Below, piece by piece: positions 52,208 to 62,067 of a stretch of 64,000 bases of DNA. The stretch comes from Microcoleus sp. FACHB-1515 (GTDB taxonomy: Bacteria > Cyanobacteriota > Cyanobacteriia > Elainellales > Elainellaceae), in contig NZ_JACJPO010000010.1 in the NCBI RefSeq assembly GCF_014696105.1, forward strand, positions 62,001 through 126,000. The letters run 5' to 3'. A program made the position numbers and the translations under genes. The first letter of the stretch is position 1, and each line of letters begins with the position of its first letter. Below the pieces are notes generated by a model that saw only the letters and a program-made list of their open reading frames with translations, made no database searches and had not been told where the DNA came from.

Positions 52208-55200
52208 ATGAGTGGAAGTTGGAAGCTGTGGTCTGCCTGCTTGCTTGCTAGTGGAGCGATCGCCTTCTCTACTGATGCTGCGCTTGCCCAAAACCGCCCC
52301 GATGCTGACATAAGCCTGGGCAGTGCAAGCTCGATCGTCATACCAGAAGGAGAGTTGCGCGATCGAATTGAGGGCGGAGCAAGACATGGTGCAAACCTAC
52401 TGCATAGCTTTGAGCAATTCAATATCGGTGAAGGGCGATCGGCTTACTTTGTTGATCCCGGTGGTGGCATTGAAAACATTCTGGCTCGTGTCACAGGAGA
52501 GCGATCGCAAATTGACGGCACGTTAGGCGTATTAGGCGACGCCAACCTATTTTTGTTGAACCCTAGGGGCATCGTTTTTGGCCCCAATGCTCGCCTCGAT
52601 CTGCGAGGTTCTTTTGTTGCCAGCAGTGCCGATCGAATCCAATTCGATCAGGGAGATTTCAGCGCTGATCCACAAGCACCATTGCCTCCAATCACAATTA
52701 GTGTGCCAATTGGTTTGCAGTATGGAGCACAACAACCAGCAAACATTCGGGTTGAAGGATCATTAGAAGTTGATCCAGGAGAAAATTTAATTTTAGCAGG
52801 CGGCAGCATTCGGCTTGATAGTGGTAATTTGCTTGCACCAGGCGGACAAGTTGATTTAGCTGGAGTCGGTGGAGCCGGAACGCTAAGTTTTTTTGAAAAT
52901 CAAGTGCGGTTACGATCGATCGCGGCCAACATCGATCGCGCAGATATCACGCTCGCGAATGGCGCTTTCGTCAGTGTTCGGGCTGAAAACAGCGGAGGGA
53001 TTTCGATCGACGCCCAAAATTTCACCCTCACAGAAACGAGCGGATTGATTGCTGGAATTTTAGATTCAGCACCGACTGGTTTTCGTGCTGGAAACATTGA
53101 GGTAAATGCATTGGGAGAAGTTCGCCTGAGCGACAATAGTTTCATCAGCAATCGAATTTTTTCTGAAGCATTTGGTGAAGGTGGTGATATCAATATTAAT
53201 GCTGGTTTGCTGTTGCTTGAAAGCGGTTCTCAACTGAATACGGTTGCTTCAGGAGGTACTGCCGGGGATATTACTATTAATGCCGCTCGTCGCATTGAAG
53301 TGTCTGGCGGTAGTTTGCCGACTGGCAATACAAGAGAAGCCGAATTAATTCCGGTCAGCCAACTTCAAAGGCTCCTTCCTGATGGCTCTCCTGAAAGATT
53401 TGCTAGTGCAATCAATACTTCACTGTTTCCGGGCGGTGAAGGTCAAGGCGGCAACATTGAAATTACAGCACCCCAAATTGTAGTTGATGGAGGAGCCGCT
53501 TTGGTTGCCAGCACTTTTGGTGAAGGTGGGGCAGGCAACCTCACAATTACTGCTCCCGATCAAGTGCTTTTGGAGGGCGAAGACAGCTTTGGATTTGCGA
53601 GTACGGCTTCAAGTCGTGTTGAATCCGGGGCTAGAGGCGACGGTGGCAATATTTTCGTCAATACCGATCGTTTGCGAATGATTGAAGGTGCTGAAATGAC
53701 GGTGACAACAACTAGCAATGGCAACGCGGGCAGTATCTTCTTGAATGTGCAAGATAGCATTCGACTTAGCGGCATCGGTAGTAATGGATTTCCGACTAGC
53801 CTGAATAGTCAGGTTCTCAATAATGGTGTGGGTCGTGGTGGCAGAATTGTAGTTCTCGATCGATCAAACACAAGGCTGGTTGAACTCACAGACGGTGCTG
53901 CAATTCAAACAAGGACGCTGGAAAGAGGAGGAGGAAGAGGAGGAGACATTGAAATTAATACTGACCGATTGATTGTGCAGAGTGGTTCAAGAATTACGAC
54001 TGCAACAAGCGGTCGTTTTCGAGCAGGTAATCTAGTTGTCAATGCGAGCGATCGAGTTGAAGTGAGCGGTCAAAACGGCAGTGAACCAAGCCAGCTCAAT
54101 TTTAGTACTTCTAATGCAGGCAATGCTGGTGTTTTAAGAGTCAATACACCGCGATTATTGATCAATAGTGGCGGGCAGATTATTGGGAATACAAGTGGAG
54201 GTGGAAGAGGTGGATTTATCTTTGTGGATGCCCCGCTTTTTGTGTCCGTGCAAGGAGCTGGAAGTCAGTTAGATTTCAACTCTGACAGTGAAGGGAATGC
54301 AAGAGGAGTTGAAATTCAAACTGGGCGATTAATCGTTCAAGATGGAGCCTCTGTTTCTGCAAGTGCTTCTGCAACTGGAGATGGCGGAATTCTACGAGTA
54401 GATGCTGATGAATCAGTTACAGTTGCAGGACAAGATAGTCGCTTGGCGTTCGACACCAGCGGCGAAGGCAATGCGAGAGGCATCAACATTGAAACTGGAC
54501 AGTTGATCGCTCAAGACGGAGGATTGATCACCGTCAGCAGTGGTGACACCGGAAACGGCAATCCCGGAAACTTAGTCGTTACAGCAGACTCAATTTTTCT
54601 GCAAAACGCAGGAAGTCTCACTGCTGAAACGCGATCGAATCAGGGCGGCAACATTCGTCTGAATGTTGAAGAATCAGTGCTGATGCGTGATAGCAGCTTG
54701 ATCTCAGCTTCGGCACGGCAAGACGCAAACGGCGGCAACGTTACGATTGTGACTCCTGATGGCTTCGTGCTAGCGGTGCTGTCGGAGAACAGCGATATTT
54801 TGGCGGTGGCGGAGGACGGCGATGGCGGCAGAGCAACTGCCAGAGCAGCAGGGGTATTTGGCTTTCGAGAACTCTTGCGCGGCGATCCGACGCCAGAGAG
54901 CGATTTTACGGCTGATTCAGAGTCGGGTAGACCCGGAGTTGTCGTTATCGAGACGCAAGAACAAGACTTGCAGGATGTGCCTGTTGATTTTTTGCGGACT
55001 GAAATTGCCCAAGGCTGCGAGGCAAGGGGCGACGAGTCGCAAAGTGAATTTGTCGTGACGGGCAGTGCCGGATTGCCCGCCTCAGATCCATCGGAGAGCG
55101 GCGATCTATGGGAAGATTTGCGTCCGCCAGATGCCAATGCCAGCTCGATCGATTCCGCCTCCAATTCCGCGCCTGTGCCTGCCCCTGTGGAGTCGATCGT

Positions 55201-55315
55201 GGAGTCGCAAGGCTGGGTGATCGGTGAGAATGGCGAAGTGCTGCTCGTGGCTCAAGCGCCCGCACCCACACCACAGTCGCCCGCACCCGTGCCGATCGCC
55301 TGCCCAACGCCATAA
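52208..55315 (+). CDS. TPS-type filamentous haemagglutinin-like exoprotein, locus B
   Basis: This 1035-residue protein is the counterpart of the one at 43074-45593. It has a signal peptide (LLASGAIAFSTDAALAQ), a TPS domain with NLLHSFEQFNIGEG, RSQIDGTLGVLGDANLFLLN and NPRGI at 118-122, then beta-helix repeats (GGDIEINTDRLIVQSGSRI and others) and the same C-terminal theme, EIAQGCEARGDESQSEFVVT followed by a Pro/Ala tail. The NPNGI motif has Arg in place of Asn at its third position. ATG 52208 is preferred over ATG 52202 since GGGG lies eight bases upstream. The CHAT gene follows 14 bp later. Confidence 0.9.
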   Translation: MSGSWKLWSACLLASGAIAFSTDAALAQNRPDADISLGSASSIVIPEGELRDRIEGGARHGANLLHSFEQFNIGEGRSAYFVDPGGGIENILARVTGERSQIDGTLGVLGDANLFLLNPRGIVFGPNARLDLRGSFVASSADRIQFDQGDFSADPQAPLPPITISVPIGLQYGAQQPANIRVEGSLEVDPGENLILAGGSIRLDSGNLLAPGGQVDLAGVGGAGTLSFFENQVRLRSIAANIDRADITLANGAFVSVRAENSGGISIDAQNFTLTETSGLIAGILDSAPTGFRAGNIEVNALGEVRLSDNSFISNRIFSEAFGEGGDININAGLLLLESGSQLNTVASGGTAGDITINAARRIEVSGGSLPTGNTREAELIPVSQLQRLLPDGSPERFASAINTSLFPGGEGQGGNIEITAPQIVVDGGAALVASTFGEGGAGNLTITAPDQVLLEGEDSFGFASTASSRVESGARGDGGNIFVNTDRLRMIEGAEMTVTTTSNGNAGSIFLNVQDSIRLSGIGSNGFPTSLNSQVLNNGVGRGGRIVVLDRSNTRLVELTDGAAIQTRTLERGGGRGGDIEINTDRLIVQSGSRITTATSGRFRAGNLVVNASDRVEVSGQNGSEPSQLNFSTSNAGNAGVLRVNTPRLLINSGGQIIGNTSGGGRGGFIFVDAPLFVSVQGAGSQLDFNSDSEGNARGVEIQTGRLIVQDGASVSASASATGDGGILRVDADESVTVAGQDSRLAFDTSGEGNARGINIETGQLIAQDGGLITVSSGDTGNGNPGNLVVTADSIFLQNAGSLTAETRSNQGGNIRLNVEESVLMRDSSLISASARQDANGGNVTIVTPDGFVLAVLSENSDILAVAEDGDGGRATARAAGVFGFRELLRGDPTPESDFTADSESGRPGVVVIETQEQDLQDVPVDFLRTEIAQGCEARGDESQSEFVVTGSAGLPASDPSESGDLWEDLRPPDANASSIDSASNSAPVPAPVESIVESQGWVIGENGEVLLVAQAPAPTPQSPAPVPIACPTP

Positions 55316-55329
55316 GTTAGGAGAAAGCG

Positions 55330-58017
55330 GTGATTCGATTGATGCGCTGGCGATGCGATTTTCGTTGGGTTGTGCTGTTTTTGCTGGGCTTGATCTGGGC
55401 GATCGGCCTCAGTTCGATTTCGATTGCTGCATTTGCCTCGACACCAGCCGATCGGCTGACTGAGCAGGGCAGAACTTTTTACAGCGATCGACAGTTTGAT
55501 CAGGCGGTGAATCGCTGGCAGCAGGCCGAACAAACCTATGAGCAGCAAGGCGATCGCCTCGCCCAAGCGCAGACGTTGGCGTATCTCTCACTCGCCTATC
55601 AGCAGCTTGGACAGTGGCCGCAAGCACAAGCGGCGATCGATCACTGTTTTGATCTTCTAGAAAACACTGACAGTCAAGATGAGCGATCGCAAATTCTGGC
55701 GCAGGCGCTCAACATTCGCGGACGCTTGGAGTTTTCGTTAGGACAATCAGAGACGGCGCTGGCAACTTGGCAGCAGGCCACCGCAGTTTATCAGCAGCGC
55801 AGCGATCGCGTTGGCGTAACGGGCAGCTTGATCAATCAGGCGCAAGCACTAGAGGCAATCGGTTTGTCGCGTCGTGCCTGTGTCACTTTGCTGGAGGCTT
55901 TGGAGATTTCCAGCAGTTGCGATCGCGCTGACTTTGCAAACCTCGAATTCATCTTAAATCGGTTGCAAGCTCAGCCTGACTTGCAAGTGCAAGCGTTGGG
56001 CTTTCGCAATTTGGGAAATGTGCTGCGACTGGTCGGATATTTCGAGCAGTCCAAGCAGGTTTTAGAGCGCAGTTTGAGCCTGCAAGTAAACGCTGCAACG
56101 CTGCTGAGCTTAGGAGAAACCGATCGATCGCTGTACGAGCAGGCCAAAAATGAAGCCGATCGATTTCGATCGAATGAAAATCGCAATGCGGTTAAAGCGC
56201 GTGCAGAACAAGCGTTGAGCTACTATCAGCAGGCGATCGATGCTGCTCAAACTGAGCTACAGCAAATTCAGGTGCAACTGCGGCAGCTTAGTTTGCTGCT
56301 GGACTTGCAGCAGTGGTATCGATCGATCGATGCGGCCTCGGATGCAGAAACGCTACAGCTTCAAATTCAACCGCTGCTGAATGCTTTGTACGGCGGCGAT
56401 GCGCTCAATCAGCTTCCCGTCAGTCAAGCGGCGATCGCGGCGCGACTTCAGATAGCTCAACTGCTGCAAGTCCAGCAGCCAACGACTGCGACAGAACAAC
56501 TGCAACTGCTGAGGACTGCGGTTCAACAAGCGCAAGAACTGGGTGATCCGCGATCGATTTCTGCCGCCTTGGGCAGTTTAGGCCGCTTTTATGAACAGAC
56601 TGGCGAGGCCGCAAATGTGCAGCAGGCGCAGCAGCAGACCGAGCAGGCCTTGAACATCGCGCAGGCGCAGCAAGCTTGGGATCTAGCCTATCGCTGGCAG
56701 TGGCAGCTAGGACGGCTGTATGCCGCGCAGGGAGAACCCGATCGCGCGATCGCCTACTACCAAGCGGCGATCGAAACGCTGGAAGTTGTGCGGAGTAATC
56801 TGCTGGCGCTTGATGCCGAGGTGCAGTTGTCGTTTCGATCGGATGTGGAGCCAGTCTATCGTGAGCTAGCGGCACTGCTGTTAGCCAATCCGACTCAGGC
56901 GAATCTGAAGCTGACCGTCGAGACGATCGAAGGCTTGCAAGTGAGCGAACTGGAGAATTTCTTGCGCTGCAATCTCAGCCGCACGGTGGCGATCGATCGA
57001 GATCAAATCGATTCTGAGACGGCGATCGTCTACACGATTTTGCTGCCCGATCGCTTGAGCGTCATTCTCAATCCGCTGCACTCCGATCAGCTTTACCTTT
57101 ACACGCAAGCGATCGCAACTCGCGAACTAAATGCAACGGTGCGATCGTTGCGCGAAGCGTTGCAGAATGAAGACGCGATTTTGCCAGAAAGGTTAGCTTT
57201 GGCACAGCAGGCGTATGACTGGCTGATTCGCCCGTTTCACGCAGTTTTGCACGATTCTTCGGTGCAGACCTTGGTTTTTGTGTTGGATGGAGCGCTCCGC
57301 AACATTCCAATGGCCGCTCTGCATGACGGTCAGCACTATTTGATTGAAGATTATGCGATCGCGCTGACGCCCGGACTGCAACTGCTGCAAGCGCAGCCGC
57401 TACAGGCTCGGCTGGATGCGATCGGCTTTGGTTTGTCTGAAGCGCGACTTGGTTTTACGCCACTCGCTTACGTTCCTGCTGAACTTGAAGAAATCAAAGC
57501 GGAAATTCCCGCTCAAATTCGGCTCAATCAGCAGTTCACCAGTGCGGCCTTTCGCGATGTGATGCTCACTTCACCCGCTTCGATCGTGCATCTGGCGACG
57601 CACGGCAGCTTCAGCTCTGTCTTGCGCGACACGTTCATCTTGACTTGGGATCAGCGGCTCAACATTGACAATCTCAGCAATATTCTTCGCAGCCGCGACG
57701 AAGGCACAACAGACCCGATCGAACTTTTAGTTTTAAGCGCCTGCCAAACGGCAACGGGCGACGATCGCGCGGCTTTGGGGCTGGCAGGTGTGGCCGTGCG
57801 ATCGGGCGCACGCAGCACGATCGCTTCACTCTGGTCGATTAACGACGAGGCGACTGCCGAACTGATGCAGCAGTTTTACCAGTTTTTGGCTGAAGAGCGA
57901 TCGACCCTCAGTCGTGCCGAAGCGTTGCGTCGATCGCAGCTAGCGCTGCTGTCTGATCCCGATCGCCAATCTCCTTACTATTGGGCGGCTTTTGTGTTAG
58001 TCGGCAACTGGTTGTGA
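55330..58017 (+). CDS. TPR-CHAT protein of locus B
   Basis: The 895-residue protein is paralogous to the locus A TPR-CHAT protein. It has an N-terminal hydrophobic anchor (WVVLFLLGLIWAIGLSSISI), TPR repeats (LTEQGRTFYSDRQFDQAVN, LAYLSLAYQQLGQWPQAQ), and a CHAT domain with His758 (HLATHGSF) and Cys805 (LSACQTATG) and the ending YYWAAFVLVGNWL. The start is GTG 55330, with AGGAG six bases upstream. It ends 21 bp inside the convergent DUF928 gene, so the two 3' ends overlap. In locus B it follows the exoprotein; in locus A it precedes it. Confidence 0.88.
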   Translation: MIRLMRWRCDFRWVVLFLLGLIWAIGLSSISIAAFASTPADRLTEQGRTFYSDRQFDQAVNRWQQAEQTYEQQGDRLAQAQTLAYLSLAYQQLGQWPQAQAAIDHCFDLLENTDSQDERSQILAQALNIRGRLEFSLGQSETALATWQQATAVYQQRSDRVGVTGSLINQAQALEAIGLSRRACVTLLEALEISSSCDRADFANLEFILNRLQAQPDLQVQALGFRNLGNVLRLVGYFEQSKQVLERSLSLQVNAATLLSLGETDRSLYEQAKNEADRFRSNENRNAVKARAEQALSYYQQAIDAAQTELQQIQVQLRQLSLLLDLQQWYRSIDAASDAETLQLQIQPLLNALYGGDALNQLPVSQAAIAARLQIAQLLQVQQPTTATEQLQLLRTAVQQAQELGDPRSISAALGSLGRFYEQTGEAANVQQAQQQTEQALNIAQAQQAWDLAYRWQWQLGRLYAAQGEPDRAIAYYQAAIETLEVVRSNLLALDAEVQLSFRSDVEPVYRELAALLLANPTQANLKLTVETIEGLQVSELENFLRCNLSRTVAIDRDQIDSETAIVYTILLPDRLSVILNPLHSDQLYLYTQAIATRELNATVRSLREALQNEDAILPERLALAQQAYDWLIRPFHAVLHDSSVQTLVFVLDGALRNIPMAALHDGQHYLIEDYAIALTPGLQLLQAQPLQARLDAIGFGLSEARLGFTPLAYVPAELEEIKAEIPAQIRLNQQFTSAAFRDVMLTSPASIVHLATHGSFSSVLRDTFILTWDQRLNIDNLSNILRSRDEGTTDPIELLVLSACQTATGDDRAALGLAGVAVRSGARSTIASLWSINDEATAELMQQFYQFLAEERSTLSRAEALRRSQLALLSDPDRQSPYYWAAFVLVGNWL

Positions 58018-58770
58018 GGTGCAGCAGTCGAGAATGGGCGCGTTGGCGATCGATCCGAGATTGACAGAATCGAGCAAGCTTGACCAGTCCGTTTGCAGTT
58101 GAGCATGATTCGGCTGAGTTTGCCGCAGTTGAATGAGTGCCGTCAGCGTTTCTTGCCAAATGCCGTTGGCTGCATAAAGGGCAATTTGCTCTTGGGCAGA
58201 GGCGGCTTCTAGCTGCGCGGCCAAGGCTGGATCAAGCGAAATTCGGCGCACCGTTCCTCGCACAAACGGATTCATGCTGGCTTCACCGGGAGTTTCGTTG
58301 ATGCGAAATCGCCAAGTGTAATCTCGATCGACCTCGATCGGCTGCGCTAGGCGAATTCCAACAATTCCCGCCTCGCCGCTCAAAACAATTTGCTGCCGCA
58401 GCGGTTGACCTTGCGGATCAAATAAGGTCAGTTCTGCGGAAACCTGTCCTCCTTGATCGGGCACATAAAACCAGAAGGTCGGAAATTCGCTGACGGTTCG
58501 CGTTGGAGTCTCTTCACCCGGTAGCGCACAGGCTTCGGGCTGTGCGGCAATTTCAGTTGGCTTGGGAGACACCGCCAGCAACTCCTGCAAGCATCCGCGT
58601 GTTGCCAGAGAAGAAGGTGGAGTCGTTGGACTCGTCGGCTGCCCTGTATCGCTAAACGTCAGGCTTTTGGTGTAGCCAGATGAATCCAACGCCAAGCTCG
58701 ATCGCCCTCCAAGCAGCGCGATCGCCAACACCAACCCCAAGTAGCTGAAACTAACGAACCGTCGATTCAT
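57997..58770 (-). CDS. DUF928 domain protein, locus B
   Basis: The 257-residue exported protein has a signal peptide (YLGLVLAIALLGGRSSLA) and the DUF928 blocks FPTFWFYVPDQGGQVSAELT, LSGEAGIVGIRLAQPIEVDR, DYTWRFRINETPGEASMNPF and LYAANGIWQETLTALIQLR. It is about 26 residues longer than the locus A protein. GGAG five bases before ATG 58770 supports the start. The gene overlaps the CHASE2 gene by 20 bp upstream and the TPR-CHAT gene by 21 bp downstream. Confidence 0.86.
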   Translation of the reverse strand: MNRRFVSFSYLGLVLAIALLGGRSSLALDSSGYTKSLTFSDTGQPTSPTTPPSSLATRGCLQELLAVSPKPTEIAAQPEACALPGEETPTRTVSEFPTFWFYVPDQGGQVSAELTLFDPQGQPLRQQIVLSGEAGIVGIRLAQPIEVDRDYTWRFRINETPGEASMNPFVRGTVRRISLDPALAAQLEAASAQEQIALYAANGIWQETLTALIQLRQTQPNHAQLQTDWSSLLDSVNLGSIANAPILDCCTSQPVAD

Positions 58771-61084
58771 GATGACTCCTATTTGTAGATGACCCAATTG
58801 CCAAGCCTGCCGCCGTCACGAGAAAAGCGATCGCAGCCGGAACGATGGGTATCCAGCCGCCGCGCAGCAGCACCAGAGCGCAGCACCCATACAGCGCACC
58901 AAGACCCACCACTACGGCCAGCCACAGCCGCCACGATCGAGCCGGAGCCAGCCACTGCCAGCCGAGCGCAACCATGCCACCCGCGATCGCCCAGATGCCA
59001 ATCCACAGACATTCCGCCCACTCCGGCCACCACCACAAGAGCGGACGGCGATCGAGAACCGCGCTGATGATTTGGCTAATCATTTGCGCGTGGATGATCA
59101 CGCCCGCTGTCCGTCGAGCGGCAGAAGATCGATAGGGCGTGGCGTGTACATCGTTGTTGTCGGCAGTCACACCGATGAGAATGAGGCGATCGCGCACTCG
59201 ATCGGCAAGCTGACTGTCTGACGCATCGCCCAGCAAATCGCGCAGGGAGATTTGAGGCGGCGCAGCCGAACGGTAGTTGAGCAAAATCTGGTAGCCGTTG
59301 GCTTCAGTAGGCGCAAGCTGGTAGCCGCCAGAATGATGCGCCAGCCGAGGAAATCGCACATCTCCAATCACCACTTCACCTGCCGGATTGCGCTGAGGCG
59401 GAGCAATATTCTCTGACGCTAAAAAGCTCAAGGCCATCTGCAAACTGAGCGATAAGCTGGTCGGACAAGCTTCACTCGCCGTCATGCCCAAAAGCTGCCG
59501 CCGCATCACGCCGTCAAAGTCGGTTACGGCATCGCTAAACCCGATCGCTGGCGCAATTCCGGGCGGCGGGGCAATGCTGGGATTGTCTTCGCTGGCACTC
59601 ACTTTGCAAATGGCAACGAATCCGGGCGTTTCCTTGAGTGCCTGTGCCAATTCTGGCTCGAAGGGAAAATCGTGATAAATATCCAGTCCGATCGCCCTTG
59701 GTTGATACGGCTGTAATCGCTGAATGACTTGCAGCAAGGCGCGATCGCTCAGTGATCCCCGTCGCGCCATTCCCATCTGGTCTTGATATTGAATATCGGC
59801 TTCGCTGACGCTGACAATCAAAATGCGATCGTCTGGCGGTTCAGCCAAACGCCGCTGCACCAGTTGGTCGAACGCCCGTAGCTCAAAGCGTTGCAGCCAG
59901 CCGATCGATCGCACTCCCACAATCAAGCTTGTCACCAAGGCGGCGATCAGCAGCAGCACTTTCACCCGCTTCCAGATGTCGCGATCGGACTGACGCCGGA
60001 GTGTCGCGCCGCGCAAGCTTTGCCAGGTAGACGGCGACTCAGAAGCGTTCTGACAAATCACGGGAAGCCAACTGGCGCAGGGAAAATTGCCTTCCCAGCC
60101 CTGCAAGCGTTCTCGCGATCGCCGCACTGCCAGATACAGCGAATCGCCAGCCGCAAACGCAATCAAAAACTGCTTGAGAAATTCCTGGGCAATTCGATCG
60201 GGCACAGGTTCGCGCATTGCGATCGCGCACGGCAAATGGACTTGCTCTAGCTGACTGACCAGCCCCAAGCCATCACAGGAATTGAAAATTGCCAGCCGCA
60301 ACCCCTGCGCGATCGCCTGCCTCAGCCCATAGCGCAATTCATCGAGCGTCAGGCTTTCGCGATCGTTGATGAAGATGCGCCCCTGTTGCGCGTTCGTTTC
60401 GCTGTGTCCGGCAAAGAAAAGAATGTCCCAAGGCTGATTCCACAGGCGATCGTTGATCTCGTGCCGTTGCGGTTCCACCAAAAACTGCACAGCGGCATCT
60501 GGCAGGCTGGCGAGTAGCTGGCGATCGGCCTGAATGTCGATGCCTCTGCTGTTGCCCAAAATCGCCAAAATTCGCACTTTTCCTTTTCGTCGATCGTGAA
60601 CTTCGATCCGCTGAGCGATCGACGCGCAAAATCCGACTTCTGCCTGCGTGTAGCGATCGAGCAGATCCCAAAGATGCCAAGGCAGATGCCGCAGGTTGCG
60701 ATCTTCGGTGCGAATCAAAATGCGAATTGGTTCATTCAAACTCAACGCTTCGCGCAGGCGTTTGTCGATCGCCGCAAACGCATCGGAAGCGAGCCAGCGC
60801 GTCAAACTCTGCCCCAACTCTTGCGCCCAGCGACGACATTCCATCTGCTGAATCGAGCCGCCATAGAAAATTTCTTTCGGCTTAATGCGGCTGGCGACAT
60901 CCAGCGATCGATAAGACTGCTGCCAATGATGTAGCCGTGTAACCAGTTCAGGATTGGCGGGCAGTGCACCGCTCGCTTCGAGAAAAGGGCGATCGCCTTC
61001 CTGACTCACTTCCAGGCTGACGCGAAATCCCTGCTCAAAATCACCCTCAAATTTCAGAATAATTAATTTCCCAAGCATCAGCAT
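58751..61084 (-). CDS. CHAT-CHASE2 transmembrane protein, locus B
   Basis: The 777-residue protein matches its locus A paralogue along its full length. The CHAT dyad is His227 (ILFFAGHS) and Cys270 (AIFNSCDGLGLV), followed by a membrane helix (VKVLLLIAALVTSLIVGV), the CHASE2 domain with AFDQLVQRRLAEPPDDRILI, RAIGLDIYHDFP and LILIGVTADNNDVHATPYR, and three C-terminal helices. It carries the same N-terminal ILKFEGDFEQGF beta-rich module as the paralogue. It lies 39 bp after the DUF1822 gene and overlaps the DUF928 start by 20 bp. Confidence 0.9.
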   Translation of the reverse strand: MLMLGKLIILKFEGDFEQGFRVSLEVSQEGDRPFLEASGALPANPELVTRLHHWQQSYRSLDVASRIKPKEIFYGGSIQQMECRRWAQELGQSLTRWLASDAFAAIDKRLREALSLNEPIRILIRTEDRNLRHLPWHLWDLLDRYTQAEVGFCASIAQRIEVHDRRKGKVRILAILGNSRGIDIQADRQLLASLPDAAVQFLVEPQRHEINDRLWNQPWDILFFAGHSETNAQQGRIFINDRESLTLDELRYGLRQAIAQGLRLAIFNSCDGLGLVSQLEQVHLPCAIAMREPVPDRIAQEFLKQFLIAFAAGDSLYLAVRRSRERLQGWEGNFPCASWLPVICQNASESPSTWQSLRGATLRRQSDRDIWKRVKVLLLIAALVTSLIVGVRSIGWLQRFELRAFDQLVQRRLAEPPDDRILIVSVSEADIQYQDQMGMARRGSLSDRALLQVIQRLQPYQPRAIGLDIYHDFPFEPELAQALKETPGFVAICKVSASEDNPSIAPPPGIAPAIGFSDAVTDFDGVMRRQLLGMTASEACPTSLSLSLQMALSFLASENIAPPQRNPAGEVVIGDVRFPRLAHHSGGYQLAPTEANGYQILLNYRSAAPPQISLRDLLGDASDSQLADRVRDRLILIGVTADNNDVHATPYRSSAARRTAGVIIHAQMISQIISAVLDRRPLLWWWPEWAECLWIGIWAIAGGMVALGWQWLAPARSWRLWLAVVVGLGALYGCCALVLLRGGWIPIVPAAIAFLVTAAGLAIGSSTNRSHHESTVR

Positions 61085-61123
61085 TGCAACAGCCTCGGAT
61101 GCAAAGAGGATTGAGCGATCGCG

Positions 61124-62038
61124 TCAGACCACAAACGCCTCAGTCACGCTGGCATCATTAAGGGCAATCTTAATGCTAAATTGCTCTCCCCAAACGGCAC
61201 TAAATTTAAGCTGAATCATTTCGGTGCTGCGAGCTTGTGCCTGCATTACTGAAGCTCCTGCCGCATCTAAAATCGCCAACTCTAGCTCGCTTGGAAGCTG
61301 AGCGGTGCTGTCTTCCGAGCAAATCCGCACCCAGACATCAACCTCTGCTTCTGCGATCGCCAAAACGCCAATTACTAGGACAATTTGCGCTCCATTCAAT
61401 CCGATCGACTTGGCGCGTAACGTCGGGGTAGCCGACTCGACCGAACTTCTAAAGCTCAAAAGCGGCTCTCTCAACAGTTGATCGATCGTAGACCAGCCTG
61501 CTTCCACCGCCCCCTGAAGCCACTGCCCAAGCTGAGCGATCGCCGCAGGCTTTGCAGGTTCGATCGTGCCCAGATAATCAACGAGATCATCGAGCGATCG
61601 AAGCTGATCGAAAGATAGTTCTTCAGTCGTAACGGTCGAGGCAAATCCTAATAAGATTGCTTCTTGCAAATCAGCATCTAACTGTACCGCAATAAAGCCA
61701 ATTCGCTCTTTCCAAACTTCTCTTGGAACATAGCAAATCGTTTGATGAGGTAAAACGGGACGACACTCTAACTTACCTTTGTGAGCAATTTGCAAATCAG
61801 CAACATCTGCTAGCGTGTGGGCGATCGCATTCCAGCTATCGCTCGCCTCTAGTTCAATTTCAATTCCCAACCATTTCAGATACTGACTAACTGCATAAAC
61901 AGCTAAGGTATTGAGATAAACCTGCTTGGCTTTCTTCGTATCAGACTGTTGCTGTCGAAACTGCTGCGCCATCTGATGCGCTTTGAGAGGAATCGGCATA
62001 GTGAAAGTTGAATGCTCTGTAAAGTAATCTTTGTTCAT
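61124..62038 (-). CDS. DUF1822 family protein, locus B
   Basis: The 304-residue protein shares with the locus A paralogue the motif LECRPVLPHQTICYVPREVW then KERIGFIAVQLDADLQEAIL, and a C-terminal beta-rich half with LAILDAAGASVMQAQARSTE. It is cytoplasmic by prediction. ATG 62038 is the natural start (MNKDYFTEHSTFTMPIPL), although an internal Met at residue 14 is possible. It is 29 bp downstream of the sigma-like gene. Confidence 0.87.
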   Translation of the reverse strand: MNKDYFTEHSTFTMPIPLKAHQMAQQFRQQQSDTKKAKQVYLNTLAVYAVSQYLKWLGIEIELEASDSWNAIAHTLADVADLQIAHKGKLECRPVLPHQTICYVPREVWKERIGFIAVQLDADLQEAILLGFASTVTTEELSFDQLRSLDDLVDYLGTIEPAKPAAIAQLGQWLQGAVEAGWSTIDQLLREPLLSFRSSVESATPTLRAKSIGLNGAQIVLVIGVLAIAEAEVDVWVRICSEDSTAQLPSELELAILDAAGASVMQAQARSTEMIQLKFSAVWGEQFSIKIALNDASVTEAFVV

Positions 62039-62067
62039 ATCGCTTATATCTCTTCAAATCGCATTGG

